A DNA stretch of 64,000 nt from Adiantum capillus-veneris (lineage: Eukaryota; Streptophyta; Polypodiopsida; Polypodiales; Pteridaceae), in the NCBI GenBank assembly GCA_014529385.2, contig CM043962.1:38781098-38845097 (forward strand). Reading direction: 5' to 3'. The position numbers were made by a program, and so were the translations under genes. Numbering within the stretch: position 1 is the stretch's first letter; each line of letters opens with the position of its first letter. Positions 43,752 to 55,437 of the stretch are shown here, one piece after another. The notes beneath the pieces are model-generated. The model searched no databases, had not been told where the DNA came from, and saw nothing but the letters and a program-made list of their open reading frames with translations.

Positions 43752-43792
43752 ATGAGGTAGTAGGCCCATATTCTATGGGTCTACTACCTCAT
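43752..43792 (+). other. 19-bp hairpin just after the RT stop codon
   Basis: ATGAGGTAGTAGGCCCATA (43,752-43,770) pairs with TATGGGTCTACTACCTCAT (43,774-43,792), all Watson-Crick except one G-U, with a 3-base loop. The stem can extend outward with a bulge (TATATCTA / TAGAATATA). It lies 11 bases past the stop and 31 bases before the CA tract at the I/R2 border. It is a candidate RNA 3'-end, RT-recognition or termination structure. Confidence 0.8.
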
Positions 43793-43820
43793 AGAATATA
43801 GTGCCTGGGAAAGGGCGGGT

Positions 43821-43823
<3 letters not shown>

Positions 43824-43884
<61 letters not shown>
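43824..43884. repeat. (CA)30 tract at the internal/R2 border
   Basis: A pure CA tract begins after GGGTACG and ends where R2 begins. The R1/internal border has the short counterpart CACACACA at 39,890-39,897. Confidence 0.95.
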
Positions 43885-43887
<3 letters not shown>

Positions 43888-43977
43888 AATACACGAGTTG
43901 TTTCTCAAGTGTCACCACTTTATTTGGTTTGAAAAGAAACTTTTTTTCAAAAAAAACCCCCTCTTTACTCTTCACAT

Positions 43978-44508
43978 TTACAGGTCTAGTAGAACATCCA
44001 TGACATGATCACACAAACAGCTGTCACAGTAGAAACAAGTGTTTGGACGTTCTGACAAAGGTAGGATTCGAGTGGATAAGAGTACACCATACTCCAAGGT
44101 TCGTGGTGTGATATTGAAATAACCTCTGAGGGGCTGGCCATAACTGCGATACAAAAAAATCTTTCGAAAAGGAAGAAACTGCGCTACCAGGTATAATCGC
44201 TCTGAGAAACCTCGCTTCATTGAGTATTCTACATAATAGTATCGTGGCCCTATACCCATTGCTTCAGTTACCATCGCCAGACGAATGTTATTCCTAAAAT
44301 GCTCTCTACCCCAAAGTGTCACCCTGGTCACTCGGTTCTGATGTGTCCACCACTTCGTCTGAGTCACAGATGTGCCTAACTGCGGAAATAAAAGTCGTTC
44401 GTAACGGAGGAGTGTGGCTCGCTTAGTAGACTCACTTGACTGTTGAAGATGTGCAATAGATATTGCTAAAACCTGTTCCCCAGTATGAGCCATAACAGAA
44501 GAAGACAC
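43978..44508 (-). CDS. unidentified 176-residue protein encoded antisense in R2
   Basis: Second copy of the R1 antisense frame, with its own TATATAA (44,604-44,610) and AATAAA (43,924-43,919). It reads leftwards towards the CA tract and the RT gene, and so could give an RNA convergent with the RT mRNA. The Cys/His cluster is unchanged, and Gly near the C-terminus is Val. Confidence 0.55.
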   Translation of the reverse strand: MSSSVMAHTGEQVLAISIAHLQQSSESTKRATLLRYERLLFPQLGTSVTQTKWWTHQNRVTRVTLWGREHFRNNIRLAMVTEAMGIGPRYYYVEYSMKRGFSERLYLVAQFLPFRKIFLYRSYGQPLRGYFNITPRTLEYGVLLSTRILPLSERPNTCFYCDSCLCDHVMDVLLDL

Positions 44509-45188
44509 CTGATAACAATGTTGGATATTTACTTATAAACTTGGAATCAGCTACTCTCAACAGTTGCTATACACTTGTTTTTAAAAAAAAAGAGATGCTC
44601 GTCTTATATAGACTGATTGATGACTGAACCCAATGGTTGTGGTTAAAAGCACTATACTTTGTAGGCCTCATCTAGTTTTGCTTCAGCTTCTGTCTCTAAA
44701 AACTGTCCTAGTGTACGGAGATTTTACCTTAGACTATGAAGAGATATGGTGGTACAGAATACTTGCGGTTTGTATCCAACATAGATTGAGGGCACTAGCT
44801 TGTATAAAGACCGTATATCGGTTTTTCTGGGCTTACATTCACTTGCTATCTAGAGCCACTTTATTGATTTAATAACTTGTTGTAGTGTGAGTGTGGGACC
44901 GCCTTTTTTTAAAAAAAAATCCTTGTATAAATCTCACCGTATGAGAGCTTTTCAGTATCTGCAGTACCCTATTATGTGTATCACGTTCTGGCGTTCTGCA
45001 ATCTGTAAGGTTTTCCCGTGCTTGGCTGAGATGAGACGTTTCGTGAGCTCGCGTCTGGCTTCTCCTCAGGCTTCACATTCACAGATCTTATGCTGAGTAA
45101 GATCCCGGAGTAAAAGGTCTTGGAAGCCGGCCGTGATAGGGAAGCGTGCAGTATTCGTACCCGTCTGCAGAGTGACAGAAAGCTCGCC

Positions 45189-45196
45189 TATAAATA
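45189..45196 (+). promoter_or_regulatory. outward-facing TATA box in R2
   Basis: TATAAATA, identical in context to 37,372-37,379. Transcription from here would run out through the CA tract into element G in antisense to its gag. Confidence 0.45.
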
Positions 45197-47703
45197 ATCA
45201 TCAGGTGAGCACCTATGCTCACTTAGCACTGTGATTCGTGATCTCTGTTTTACTTGCAATTCTGCGTTGCTGTGTTACTGCATCATGCCGAAAAAAAGTG
45301 ATAAAGTGATCATGGAGACCTCTGCGTCAAGCTTACAGGTTATATTTCTGTTGATTTTCTAGTTTTTTAAACAAAGAGGAGATAATATGAAATGGATTCT
45401 GCCTATTTGCGTAATGGGAAGTCATGCTTCAAATTTATGATTGGTATATTTGTGAATGTTGGTAAAATGTAACTGCTCTTGGATCTGGTGCTTGAGGAAG
45501 TGTTTTGGACTGGGTTCTAGATGAATCTTTGAAATTATGGCAGGGGCATTTTTCTACCAGATGATTATGATGCTAAAAGATTCAATAGGGGGCAGCCGAA
45601 TGGGTTGGAATGTGATAAGGATGTTGATAATATACATATCAGCGAACGGTGTTGATTTGAAAGCATTTAAAACAAAAAAAAAAATTCTGCTGCCATGGGG
45701 TTTTTTTTGCCGGGGGTGTTGCTTACTAAGGAATAAATTGCAGATTTTATCTCTGTTTTTAAAAAAAAAAGGGGGGGTGATATTATTAATCAGATGCTGC
45801 CTGTGTACCTGACGGGAATTGTGGCCTTAAAAACTATGATTGAGATACCAGCTAACAATGAGAGATTGTGACTGTTCTTTTAACTTGACCGGGTGCTAGA
45901 GGAAGTGCTCGGACTGGATATTGGATGGAATTTTGAAACTGTGGCTGGAGTATAGTGTTACCAGATGACTGTGACTCGAGCAGTATACTGTATGGCATCC
46001 TAGTGGGATGTAATGAGATGAAGATATTGATGTTATGCATTAAATGGGTGTTGATTTGAAGCAATTAAAAAACTTGAAAATGTCTACTAACATTACTTTG
46101 TGCCGAGGTTGTTGCGTACTACTTGTAATCTGGAAGCTAAAAATGAAACTTTTTAAAGAATGGTTGTAACTCATTATTTGTATTAAGTGGACTGGCTGAA
46201 GATGCCGATTTCTTGAAGAAGGTAAGTATGATTCGGATGACTGCAGGGTTTTTGAATCAGGCTGATGGTTTTATAAAAATATATATAAAATATGTATAGC
46301 TCAAAACTGTGTACAGAGACTGTCGGATTTTCTGATAAAGGTGAAAAACTTGAGGTTCGGTTTACGATATGTACATTTACTGACTGCCGACTTACTGTGT
46401 CCTTGATGCTTATACCTAATGTCGTGAAAAGTCTAATGAGACTCTGGCTGAACGGATAAAGCTGTTCCAAGTTGATTGCCTAATTGGATGAGGCTCGGAA
46501 AGCTGAAAATAAGCTTCGCATACCCTAAATTGTTGGAAATTTGGTTATGTTTCTTCTCCCTCGTTTGTTTTTTACCATAATATTTCACAAGATGGTTCAT
46601 GTAGTGTAAGGTCTGCTTGGCGAATCTCTGATTTAGCATATCAAATGACTGCTTCTGGCTGGGATGGTGTTTTTTTCTTGAGAAAAAACAAATAAACTTT
46701 ACACCGTATGACTCGCTTCGTAGATGATATCTCATATTTATGTGAACTTCACTTGGCCTACTGATATGCAATATGCTCTTGACTTGATACGTTTACTTCA
46801 AGTATATAAATTTCTTTTCGAAAAGTGGCGGGACGTACTCTAATGACTGAGCTATCTAAAAAACTAGCGTATGATGACTGGTTTTATTACAAACTTTGGC
46901 AAAAGGCTGTCAGTCATTGCATAATGACAGCGGGGGTTTTTTTTAATTTTTTTTTGATTTATAGCTTGAAAGGGCTTAGATCTGAAGAGTAGTTAAATTT
47001 TTCTGGTTTATAAAATATATATACTTGAAAAGAATTTTGGATTATGATCTGGTCCGAAAGTTTAAAAAAAAATTTCATTTCGAATTAGGTGCTATCCATA
47101 ACTGAAAACTGGCCTTTCATGGCATTTAGTTTGTAGTTCTTTCGTGTCCGATTAAGAAGGCAGGTCGTGTCTGACTTGGATAAAACTACCTATAAAAAAC
47201 CTACTAAGGTTTGGGAAATTTCCTTAAGTTTTTAAATCCTAATATTAGAACAGCTACACTAAGATGAACTCCACTTTCCGTATTGGATTGGCAATAATCC
47301 ATGGATCTGTTTTATTTTAAACAAAGATACTAGATAAGAACTGTGTGAAATTTTAAAAGTGACACGGATAACAACTGGGATGCCCAGCATCACCTGCGTA
47401 CAGTCACGTGCTAACGAAATGTTTTCTTGTGGCTATGGGTGCAGGTGAGGGCTACCTTCTTTTAAAGCATTCAGTTCTTAGTTGGTGATGACTATGGATG
47501 TTCGCTTAACTTGAAGCTACATTACTCCGAAGTTGGGGATGGCTTCACCCCATGATTTACATTGATATCTATACTGCCTTGTACAATATTTGTTTTCAAC
47601 TGCAAATAGATTATTGTACAATTCCACTGTATTGTCCTAGAATTAGTGGTCTGTGAACTGTGGTGTTCGTTTGCGTATATATAGGTTTATATATTTAGAA
47701 CTA

Positions 47704-47706
<3 letters not shown>

Positions 47707-47777
<71 letters not shown>

Positions 47778-47790
47778 ACACACACACACA
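47707..47790. repeat. (CA)n target microsatellite, right side of RIR
   Basis: 84 bp of CA units with one CATA interruption. It runs directly into AGGAGATGAATAAGAAG, the element G LTR sequence that follows the CA tract in the intact sister LTR at 55,146. Confidence 0.95.
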
Positions 47791-48081
47791 AGGAGATGAA
47801 TAAGAAGAAGACGGAGATGGAGCAAGAGCACTCTTCAATTGCACAAATGAGAGAATGCGTGAATTTTAGGTTTAGTTGACTTTTATATGAGCTCCCCCCA
47901 TTCACACTTGGGCGCCCATGCTTAGCCAAATAATCCCTTGAATGTTCTAGTTAGAGTGCGCCTCTCATTAGCGATCACTCTTACCCTTTTCCTATTGGAC
48001 CGACAACCCCGGTACCTGACTCTACCAAATAAATAATACGACGTCTGTGTTAGGTGATAGGAATGTGCGTGAGGGTTAACA
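47791..48081 (-). repeat. element G 3' LTR, right part
   Basis: It aligns with 55,146-55,437, for example GCAAGAGCACTCTTCAATTG and GTGCGTGAGGGTTAACA at the end. With 35,730-36,067 it reconstitutes one LTR. Confidence 0.9.
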
Positions 48082-48094
48082 TGCCCCCCTTCCT
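48082..48094 (-). other. polypurine tract of element G
   Basis: The minus strand reads AGGAAGGGGGGCA directly before the LTR start TGTTAAC. This is the expected plus-strand primer for an LTR element. Confidence 0.8.
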
Positions 48095-49229
48095 GATGTA
48101 GATTCCGTCCTCGGAAGCTATTGAGTTGAAACTTGTTTGTCGAGGCCTAGCTTGGTCAAACTAGCTTAGTCAGACTGCTTGATTTTTAAACCTAGACAAG
48201 TGATTATGACAAAAAATTACATTGAATTAAATGTTTGATACTAAGAAAATGTACTGGATATTATGCTATCAATCACAATTAAAGAAGACAAACATGGATG
48301 CAAAAAGATAAGGGGCAATGCTAATAGACAAAAAACACCTGTTTGTGTTGATGATTGCACTTGATTTGAAGAGTGATTCGAGATAAAGATTCCACGAAGG
48401 TCCAAATCCTAACCACAACACGCGGAAACACAAAAAATACCTCTAGGAGGCACATTAGTGGGAAGAAAGAACTTTGCTAATCACTCAACTCTAAAACAGA
48501 AACACTCCTATTGTACTAATCCTACCTACCCTCCATCACTCGAGTGATGAGGATCAAAGGTGTTTAATGACATAGGTTTCTGTTTCAGTGTACCGGATGT
48601 GAATGTGTAGGTCTAGGTCAATGTTTTAACTTTTATTGTGCATACTCATTCGCTAACTGCTCTTGCTCTTTATTATTTTTGTTTTTTGTGAGTATAAGGC
48701 TTTATATATACATTCCCTAAGATTGGGAGATTGAGAGGTCAGGGAGGACGGTTGAGAGGGGAGTGAGTGAATGATGACTGTCAGCAAACACTCCCCCCTT
48801 CCTTGGGTAAATCATACCGTTTGAAATGTGCTTGTCACCCTTTGAAACCAATTGTTCTAGTTGGTAATAGGTGAGGATTTGTGCCAGTAGTTTTCTATTA
48901 CCTTAGGTGTCTCGTCGAGTTGCAAGGGTGGTAAGGTACTCTCCCAGGATCGAACTTGAAGTGGTCCCTCAGGTGATTCTTGAACACTGGGAGGTGTGGA
49001 TTCCTTTGTAGCTTTATGGAGGTCCACTATTGTAGGTGGAGACTGTGGAGAAGCTTTTACCTCTATGGATGCATTACATGAGGAGCTGGAAGCTTCATGG
49101 GACCCCTCTCCCCCCTTCCTGAGCTAGGTGGAACAAATCGTTCTTTCTTCGATACCCAAACTAGCTCTAGAGCGGGTGTGTAGCATTCTGTGATTTTTTT
49201 CTTTCCACAATTGTCAATTTGTTTTGGAG
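48095..49229 (-). other. non-coding 3' region of element G with two more polypurine tracts
   Basis: No domain is recognised and frames are broken. AAGGAAGGGGGGAG (minus strand, 48,791-48,804) and AGGAAGGGGGGAGAGGGG (49,103-49,120) share the core of the terminal polypurine tract. They could be extra priming sites or relics of repeated 3' ends. Confidence 0.6.
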
Positions 49230-50553
49230 CTACGGGATTGGGCTCACATGGGTCAGGTTATAGGTAAGAACACAATCTACGTTTTGGCACTCAGATTTGA
49301 CCATTTCCTTGATAGTAGCCTTGGGCTTCCAATAGTTGTTTAGGAATCCACCGCCACGTTTCCTTACATTTCTTGGAGCGAGTGGGACGTTTCTTACAAG
49401 GCTTCTGTTTTTTAGCACTAGCTATGGTCGCTAAAGAAGCTTTAGGGACCCACTTGTATGTTTTCTTTGTTATATGGGGATGAGTCTTGTCAGAAGCTAT
49501 ATGCATTGCTTGTAGCATGTTTAAGGGTACGAGTGGTGGCATTTCATCCCCCTCAGGTGTTACCCAGGTCGTCCCCTTATTTCCCCAAGTGTGCTGCTAG
49601 GTGGACCCAATCCACATTATTCGACTCAGTCATCCCAAGTAGAACGTCCATATAAGAAGAATCTTCCCCAACATCAGTGTCCGCTTTACACGTGTAACAT
49701 ACTGCAATGGGGCCGAGTGAACTGTGGTTTCAGATCTATGATCAATTATAAACCTGTTTCCTAGGGGATGTGCTCGTCCAGTTACAAGATCCACTTGAAT
49801 GACAGAATCTTGGAACTGCAAGTAGACATGGTTTTTAGACCAGTCATGCACCATTTTTGATTCCCTCATGAAAGGACGTCCTAAGATCATCTCCGATGCC
49901 ATAGTGTGTTTGGAGAAATCCATAACAATGAAGGTAACTCTTATTTTATGTCCAAAGACCTTGATCTTGAGATCTTCTAGCATCCCAATAGGTTTAACAA
50001 TAGACCCATTGGCCATCTTCACTACTATGGTTGTGGTCGCAAGGTGAGGTCTTCCCATAGTTTCCCAGCAATTTTTAGTCACAATGCTAACCCGAGCGCC
50101 ACCATCAACGATTCCCTTCACAGTTAATCCCTTAGTAGTGATTGGTATGGTCGCATTGGATTCATCACCCTCAAAGTATTGTCCCAACTTGTTAACAGGT
50201 ATTTCTATAACGAGGTTCTCATCTAGGTTGGGTTGTGGATCTAAGTGTTCCTCCTCTATTGGCATCTCCCCAGCTCCATCCATCTGTGCAAATTGTGGTA
50301 GCCCAAACTTCAGTTCTCCATTGAGGAAGGCTCAAAGAGCTCAGACTAGCTCAAGGTCTTTATATAGTTTGGACATGATGGTGGTTCTAAATTCTGAAGA
50401 CATAAAATCCATCAATTTGGCAATGTTTAACAACACCTTTTGGGCTTTAGTCCCTTGACGTGGGGAAGATGGGATCTCCATTTCTTCGATAGGATCAAGT
50501 AGTCCCTCTATAAACATTATTTCCATCAAGAAGTGAGTACGCCCACTTTCCAT
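49230..50553 (-). pseudogene. aspartic protease of element G
   Basis: The main frame (50,283-49,630) has GIVDGGARVSIVTKNCWETM, i.e. D-G-G-A at the active site. Then MANGSIVKPIGMLEDLKIKV follows, and MILGRPFMRESKMVHDW as the C-terminal block. The tail to 49,230 is Lys-rich (KKQKPCKKRPTRSKKCKETW) and unassigned. The protein would cleave Gag. The Ala in place of Ser/Thr after D-G-G makes activity doubtful. No RT follows. Confidence 0.75.
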
Positions 50554-52450
50554 GACTTTAAGTCACTTTCTTCTTGGATGACACTAGGTATGGCTAAGGG
50601 TCTATGGACTTGGTGAGGTTGTTGTTACGTAGGGAACATGGTGTCTGTAATCTGGATCTACCTAGGTGCTGGTTCTAGATCCCTTTGGGTATCTTCTACC
50701 AAACTCCTTAATTGATTGACTCGCTCAATCTCGTCTATAGGGTTTGGATAGGTTCCTATCTTCTTCTTGGATCCTGGCCATTGTGGCTCATGAAGATCTT
50801 CCTTGTTGGTTTCTATCTTAGTGGTAGTTTTGGTCTCCATGGTTTCATCTGAATCAGAATCCTCTTTAGCATCGTTCATATATACGGGGTCATCACCAGT
50901 CCCTATGTTGGTCTTTGAACTGGGGTCTGACTTCGCTGCTTTTTGCGATCTCTTCCTTCGTGTTTTCTTCTCTTTCTGAGATTGGGCAATTGATGTCGTG
51001 TCTCTTTCCTCAAGAATTTTTTTTTTTTTTTTGGAGCATCGATCGTGTGAGTACGTTTACTGGTACCACATGTGTACTTTGTGATGGCTCCTCGGTAACC
51101 TCAATCAAGTTTAATGGTGTGATCTTTGGTGCATTTGGATTATTTGGACATTGGGCAATCAAATGATCTATGCCACATCGATTACACATGAGTATTGGCA
51201 TTGTAGATGTGCTCGCTTGATTGGTTTGCATTAGTGTGGCGTTGTTTTGTAGCCTAATAGGACACTCGGCTACACGATGTGGACCACACTCATAGCATTG
51301 AAGAGGTGGTCTCTTAGCAGTATAATTGATATTTGGCCTCTTGCCGCAAGAGTAGCTACTTGATATACAGGTTTGACTTGTCCTCGATAGTCCTCCATGT
51401 AGTATTGTGGACTTTCTTCAAGCACATCCATCCCATAGGCAATATTAGGATCTATATCTTCCTCACAGCCTTCCAAACAAGCAATAGATGACTCACAACC
51501 CACTTGATTCATAGAAGTGATTCTCGAATGTGGTGGTTGCGGTCCTAGCATTGGAGGTGGTAAGGGTGTTGTTTGGACAACATTTTGGGCCCTCGGGACC
51601 ATGTGTTATGATGTTTGTTCAAGAGGTGGGGCCGGTATCAATACAGGCACTCGAGGTGTGTCTGTCCATGCTAAGGTTGGTCTATTGGCCATCGAGCGCT
51701 TAAATACTATGCAATCCTTAGCTTGATGACCATACCTTCCACATGCATTGCAATTCCCATTGAATTTTACTCTAAAAGTAGGGCATTCACTGGTACTATG
51801 CGGTCCATAGCATATTGAGCACCATTGTTGCTCCCTTCTTGGATACATATGATTGTTTTGCGGAGCACGATTGTCTCTAAGACTCTCTTGAATAGCCTTG
51901 GTGAGATCTGCTAAAGTCATCTCAGATATCTTTGGCTCCTTAGCAATAGGCTTTAGGGTCATTGGCTGATGCCCTGATGCTTGCGAGCTAATAGATTTAG
52001 GCTCAACAGACACTCTTTCTCCTTGAATAATTAAATTATCCTCCATTTGGATCGCATTGGTGGTGACTGCTTGCCATTATAGATATCCTCATGTCGTAAT
52101 CCCCTAATGAAGCTATCAAGCAATTGCTTATTATTGAAGCGCTCATTTGGATTACAACGAGAATTCAAATGCTTCAAGCGACTAATAAAGTCTCTCACCG
52201 ACTCTCCTTCCTCTCATTGGGCTTTCTGGAGCTGAGAGGCTACACCTCAAAGTACTCCCTCTCGAATGTATTCTTTCAAGAACACTCTCCTAAGAGTAGG
52301 ATAAATCGTTTTTTCTTCCAGCCTTAGGGTTCTATACCAATCCCCTGCCTTCCCACTTAAGGTTAGGCTTAAAGCATTACTCTTATGCAGGTCATTGTGT
52401 TCTCCTAGAGAATCGCATATTTGTTCAAACACTTCCATATGCTTTCTCAC
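50554..52450 (-). pseudogene. Gag C-terminus of element G with four zinc knuckles
   Basis: A capsid end lies at 52,450-52,247 (SLTLSGKAGDWYRTL, LRRVFLKEYI). Four Cys/His knuckles of varying spacing follow: CSICYGPHSTSEC (CX2CX3HX4C), CNACGRYGHQAKDC (canonical CX2CX4HX4C), CYECGPHRVAEC (CX2CX2HX4C, near 51,285-51,250) and CNRCGIDHLIAQC (CX2CX3HX4C, near 51,200-51,160). They are in several frames, so at least two frameshifts occurred. A Glu/Thr-rich linker (50,879-50,658) leads to the protease. The protein would bind and package RNA. Confidence 0.75.
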
Positions 52451-54120
52451 ATCCCCGTCTCCACTAAATTTTTGTGTGAGCTTGGCTATTTGTACTGCCT
52501 TACTTCTAGGCTCTTTATCATGCGTGTTACGTATATTCTCAGCAATAGATCAACCAATAGCTTGAGAAAATTTTTCCAAGTCACCTAAATGAGCAGGCAC
52601 AGTGAGTGGAGGTGCTCCAGAGACTATACGCGGAGTAGGTATTGGCATTGGGCTTGGCGCATAGGAAGCGCTTGGTTTCCACATTGGGTACGATGTTGTG
52701 CCATGGGGTGGCCCAAAGTTCATATGTGTGGCCCTAGGCATAGTAGACATCGTATGTGACATGCTAATGCTAGCCGGTATAGTCCCATGGAAATACGAAT
52801 TTGGGTGTTGTGGTTGGGGAGTATAGGTAGTTGAAACAATGGGAGGGGTAGGGACTACATGAGTGCGATGACCCATAGGTGCATACAATTGGTACACACT
52901 TGTAGGTACTATTGTTGCAGGCATTGAGTTACCATGTAGCGGTGCTTTACTAACAAATGAGGTCCATGACGTGTTTCTTGGCATGCCCATCATTGGGGTA
53001 GGCATGGTAGTCGAGATGTCATCAAGAGAAAGATGAGCTAGACTTGGAAAGGTAAATCTATTACTTGTGGGGTCAGATTGCACCGAGACCCCTAGCAAAA
53101 CAACATATGGGGGATCCATTGGACTTACCGAGGGAGTCTCCATTTGCGATAAGGTTGGTTGTTTAGCCTTCCCTGTATCCAAGAATCTCATGAGACCCAT
53201 TGAAGGCATGTTGATCCCCTTGTTCTGTCTCTCTAACTTAATGACCCTATGGATGACCTCACAAACTCTTTGTTGTTGATCCTCCACACTAGTAGAACCC
53301 ATTGTGTATTGTAGGACATCTAACCAACCCAGGTGATAGGTGTGACCTGTGTATAGGTCGGTTAGAGTTTCCGTTTGTAGTTCGTACTCTCAGTTCTCAT
53401 TTAAGAACGCTCCATCTAGGATTGAGGTGCTAGGGGTGTCCTTTGAGCTAGATGCAATGTTGCTTTCTAGGGTTGGCCCTTAGCGGTTGATAAGTCAGGA
53501 GCACTCAATTGCTCTCTTAGCAAGGATATTGACATAGGGTCTTTTGCTTTTAACTCTCTTCGTTGCTCCACCTTGCGTAAGCTCTCAATTTCCTTTTCCC
53601 TCGCTGCAAAGATATATCGCTCAACCTCTTGCACTTCTGCAAGGCTTCTACCACCGGGTAATATGACCTCGGAGGGGAATAGCTCTGAAGAGTCAGGAGG
53701 TGCAGTGAATGAAGTATTCACATGCACATTCTCTAAGGGCATAGGGTCTATGTTGGTCATGAATGGAGAATTTACTTCCCCACCCCCCTCATTTACATCA
53801 TTAACGCCATGTTTGGAGCGAGTGGCTCTACTAAAGGTTTCCTTCAAGCGACTAAGCACACTCGGCCCGGACCGCAGACCCATGTCATGCATGTCTTGGC
53901 TTGAGCTATCGGGATTAGGCATCGGGAAACCCTCCATGACGTCGTTTTTAGAGGAAGAGTCACTAGCCACTATGTTCGGGTCTTGGTTTGTACTACCTTG
54001 GGTCCCCGTCGAGGGCCCGGAACCTAAGGTAGGTGGATATTGAGAAATCGTGTAAATCAAAATTCTCTCTAGTTGCTCCGTCTCTAGCGACCAAAGTGCA
54101 GATGCATGTGCCTTTGGCAC
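52451..54120 (-). pseudogene. Gag N-terminal region of element G
   Basis: Starts at ATG 54,120 (MPKAHASALWSLETEQLERI). It contains a Ser/Asp-rich stretch and a Pro/Met/Thr-rich linker (53,302-52,550) with many STMP-type units. A frameshift lies near 53.4 kb. The type of domain is inferred from its position upstream of the capsid and knuckles. Confidence 0.6.
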
Positions 54121-54824
54121 CTTACAAGCATTGGCGAATAACCTCGAAGGTTAACCGCTTACTTTTTTAGGCGTCCGTTTTCAGTCGTTTTTTATGTTTT
54201 TTTAATATTTTTGAATGATCGATTTTTTTATTAAAGTGTGTGATAGCTCAAAACCAGCGTATCACTCAGAGGATCGCGGTGTGCTTTACAGCATAACGTT
54301 CGGACACCTGAAGCTCCGTTGGTCCTCAAAAAGTCGATTTTTAGCTACGTGTGAAGCTAAAATACGTAATTTTAAAGGGCGACTGAGGCTTGAGCTTGAG
54401 CCTGAGCTTGGGCTTGTGTCTGAGGTTGGATCTGAGAGATATTCCCGATCTCAGTCCTACCTTTATTCTTTTTTATTTTTTTTGGGATAAGGTCACCGCT
54501 GCCTGCGCGCGAGCAGACACACACTCTACCTACCTACTTACAACTAATACACCTACTGTGACACACTAACACACTTCATTAGCTCTCACAGATCTACTTC
54601 CTACTTACTGTACTTTACATTACACAGAACTAACAACCTTAATACTAATACCTTAGCACAGAGAAAACACAGTAACCTTTCAAAACTTCATTAACAAAGA
54701 AATACACAGTAGCAACACAAAATGCTTCTTCTTAACACACACACCTTCCTTTCCTACCTTTCCTACAATTGAAATTGCACCACAAAAGAAGCACAGAGTG
54801 CCATTCAAGCTTAGTGTATGGCAT
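54121..54824 (-). other. untranslated leader of element G
   Basis: Lies between primer site and gag ATG and is rich in short A/C runs. No coding motif is visible on either strand. Confidence 0.6.
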
Positions 54825-54842
54825 TCCCCGGCAACGACACCA
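54825..54842 (-). other. primer-binding site of element G (tRNA-Asp type)
   Basis: The minus strand reads TGGTGTCGTTGCCGGGGA four bases inside the LTR. It differs at two positions from TGGCGCCGTTGCCGGGGA, the complement of the 3' end of plant tRNA-Asp(GTC) used by many plant Ty3 elements. Confidence 0.75.
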
Positions 54843-54846
54843 AAAT

Positions 54847-55087
54847 TGTGCGCGTATGTCGCACGTGTCAATGCAAGGAACTTGCCGATACACTGTGTGC
54901 GAGCCACAAATGGCTCCAATCACACAAGAATCCTAAACTAGTAAGCTTGAAGATGGCAATGGTGTGTCAGTCACACCGCTCTACGCTTGCTGTCGTGGAG
55001 GATTCCTCACTGCGAAGAAGAGGGAGACGCTACTACGCCGCGCTAACCGCCTCGCTGTTGTCGTGCTGCCGCAATGCTCGATCACAC

Positions 55088-55147
<60 letters not shown>

Positions 55148-55437
55148 GGAGATGAAGAAGAAGAAGATAGAGTTGGAGCAAGAGCACTCTTCAATTGCAC
55201 AAATGAGAGAATGCATGAATTTTAGGTTTAGTTGACTTTTATATGAGCTCCTCCCATTCACACTTGGGCGCCCATGCTTAGCCAAATAATCCCTTGAATG
55301 TTCCAGTTAGAGTGCGCCTCTCATCAGCTATCACTCTTACCCTTTTCCTATTGTACCGACAAGCCCGGTACCTGACTCTACCAAATAAATAATACAACAT
55401 CCGTCTTAGGTGATAGGAATGTGCGTGAGGGTTAACA
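54847..55437 (-). repeat. element G 5' LTR, uninterrupted
   Basis: 591 bp, TGTGCGCG at the left and GGTTAACA at the right. It contains (CT)n at 55,087-55,108 and (CA)n at 55,109-55,145, the pair of tracts into which RIR landed in the other LTR. Confidence 0.9.

Larger units (their letters stand above)
43885..47706 (+). repeat. RIR direct repeat R2 (pseudo-LTR)
   Basis: Nearly identical to R1 over its full length. Differences are mostly single substitutions (for example at the R1 positions equivalent to 37,607, 37,778 and 39,839) and changes in A or T runs near 37.86 kb, 37.94 kb and 39.12 kb. Length is again 3,822 bp. It carries both TATA boxes and the exon-1 ATG (45,285), but its donor has no RIR acceptor downstream. 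Confidence 0.9.

Noticed and set aside
43753-43764. TGAGGTAGTAGG, identical to the first 12 bases of animal let-7 microRNA, in the 5' arm of a hairpin
   Set aside because: The context is a plant retroelement, the loop has 3 bases, and the 3' arm is unlike let-7*. A 12-base match is not very improbable in 64 kb on two strands. I treat it as coincidence.
47643-47929. Open frames of Cys-Val polymers across the CA tract
   Set aside because: They are translations of a dinucleotide repeat. The same applies to the Leu-Ser, Glu-Arg and Thr-His frames at 5.0, 14.2, 22.7, 36.0 and 55.1 kb.
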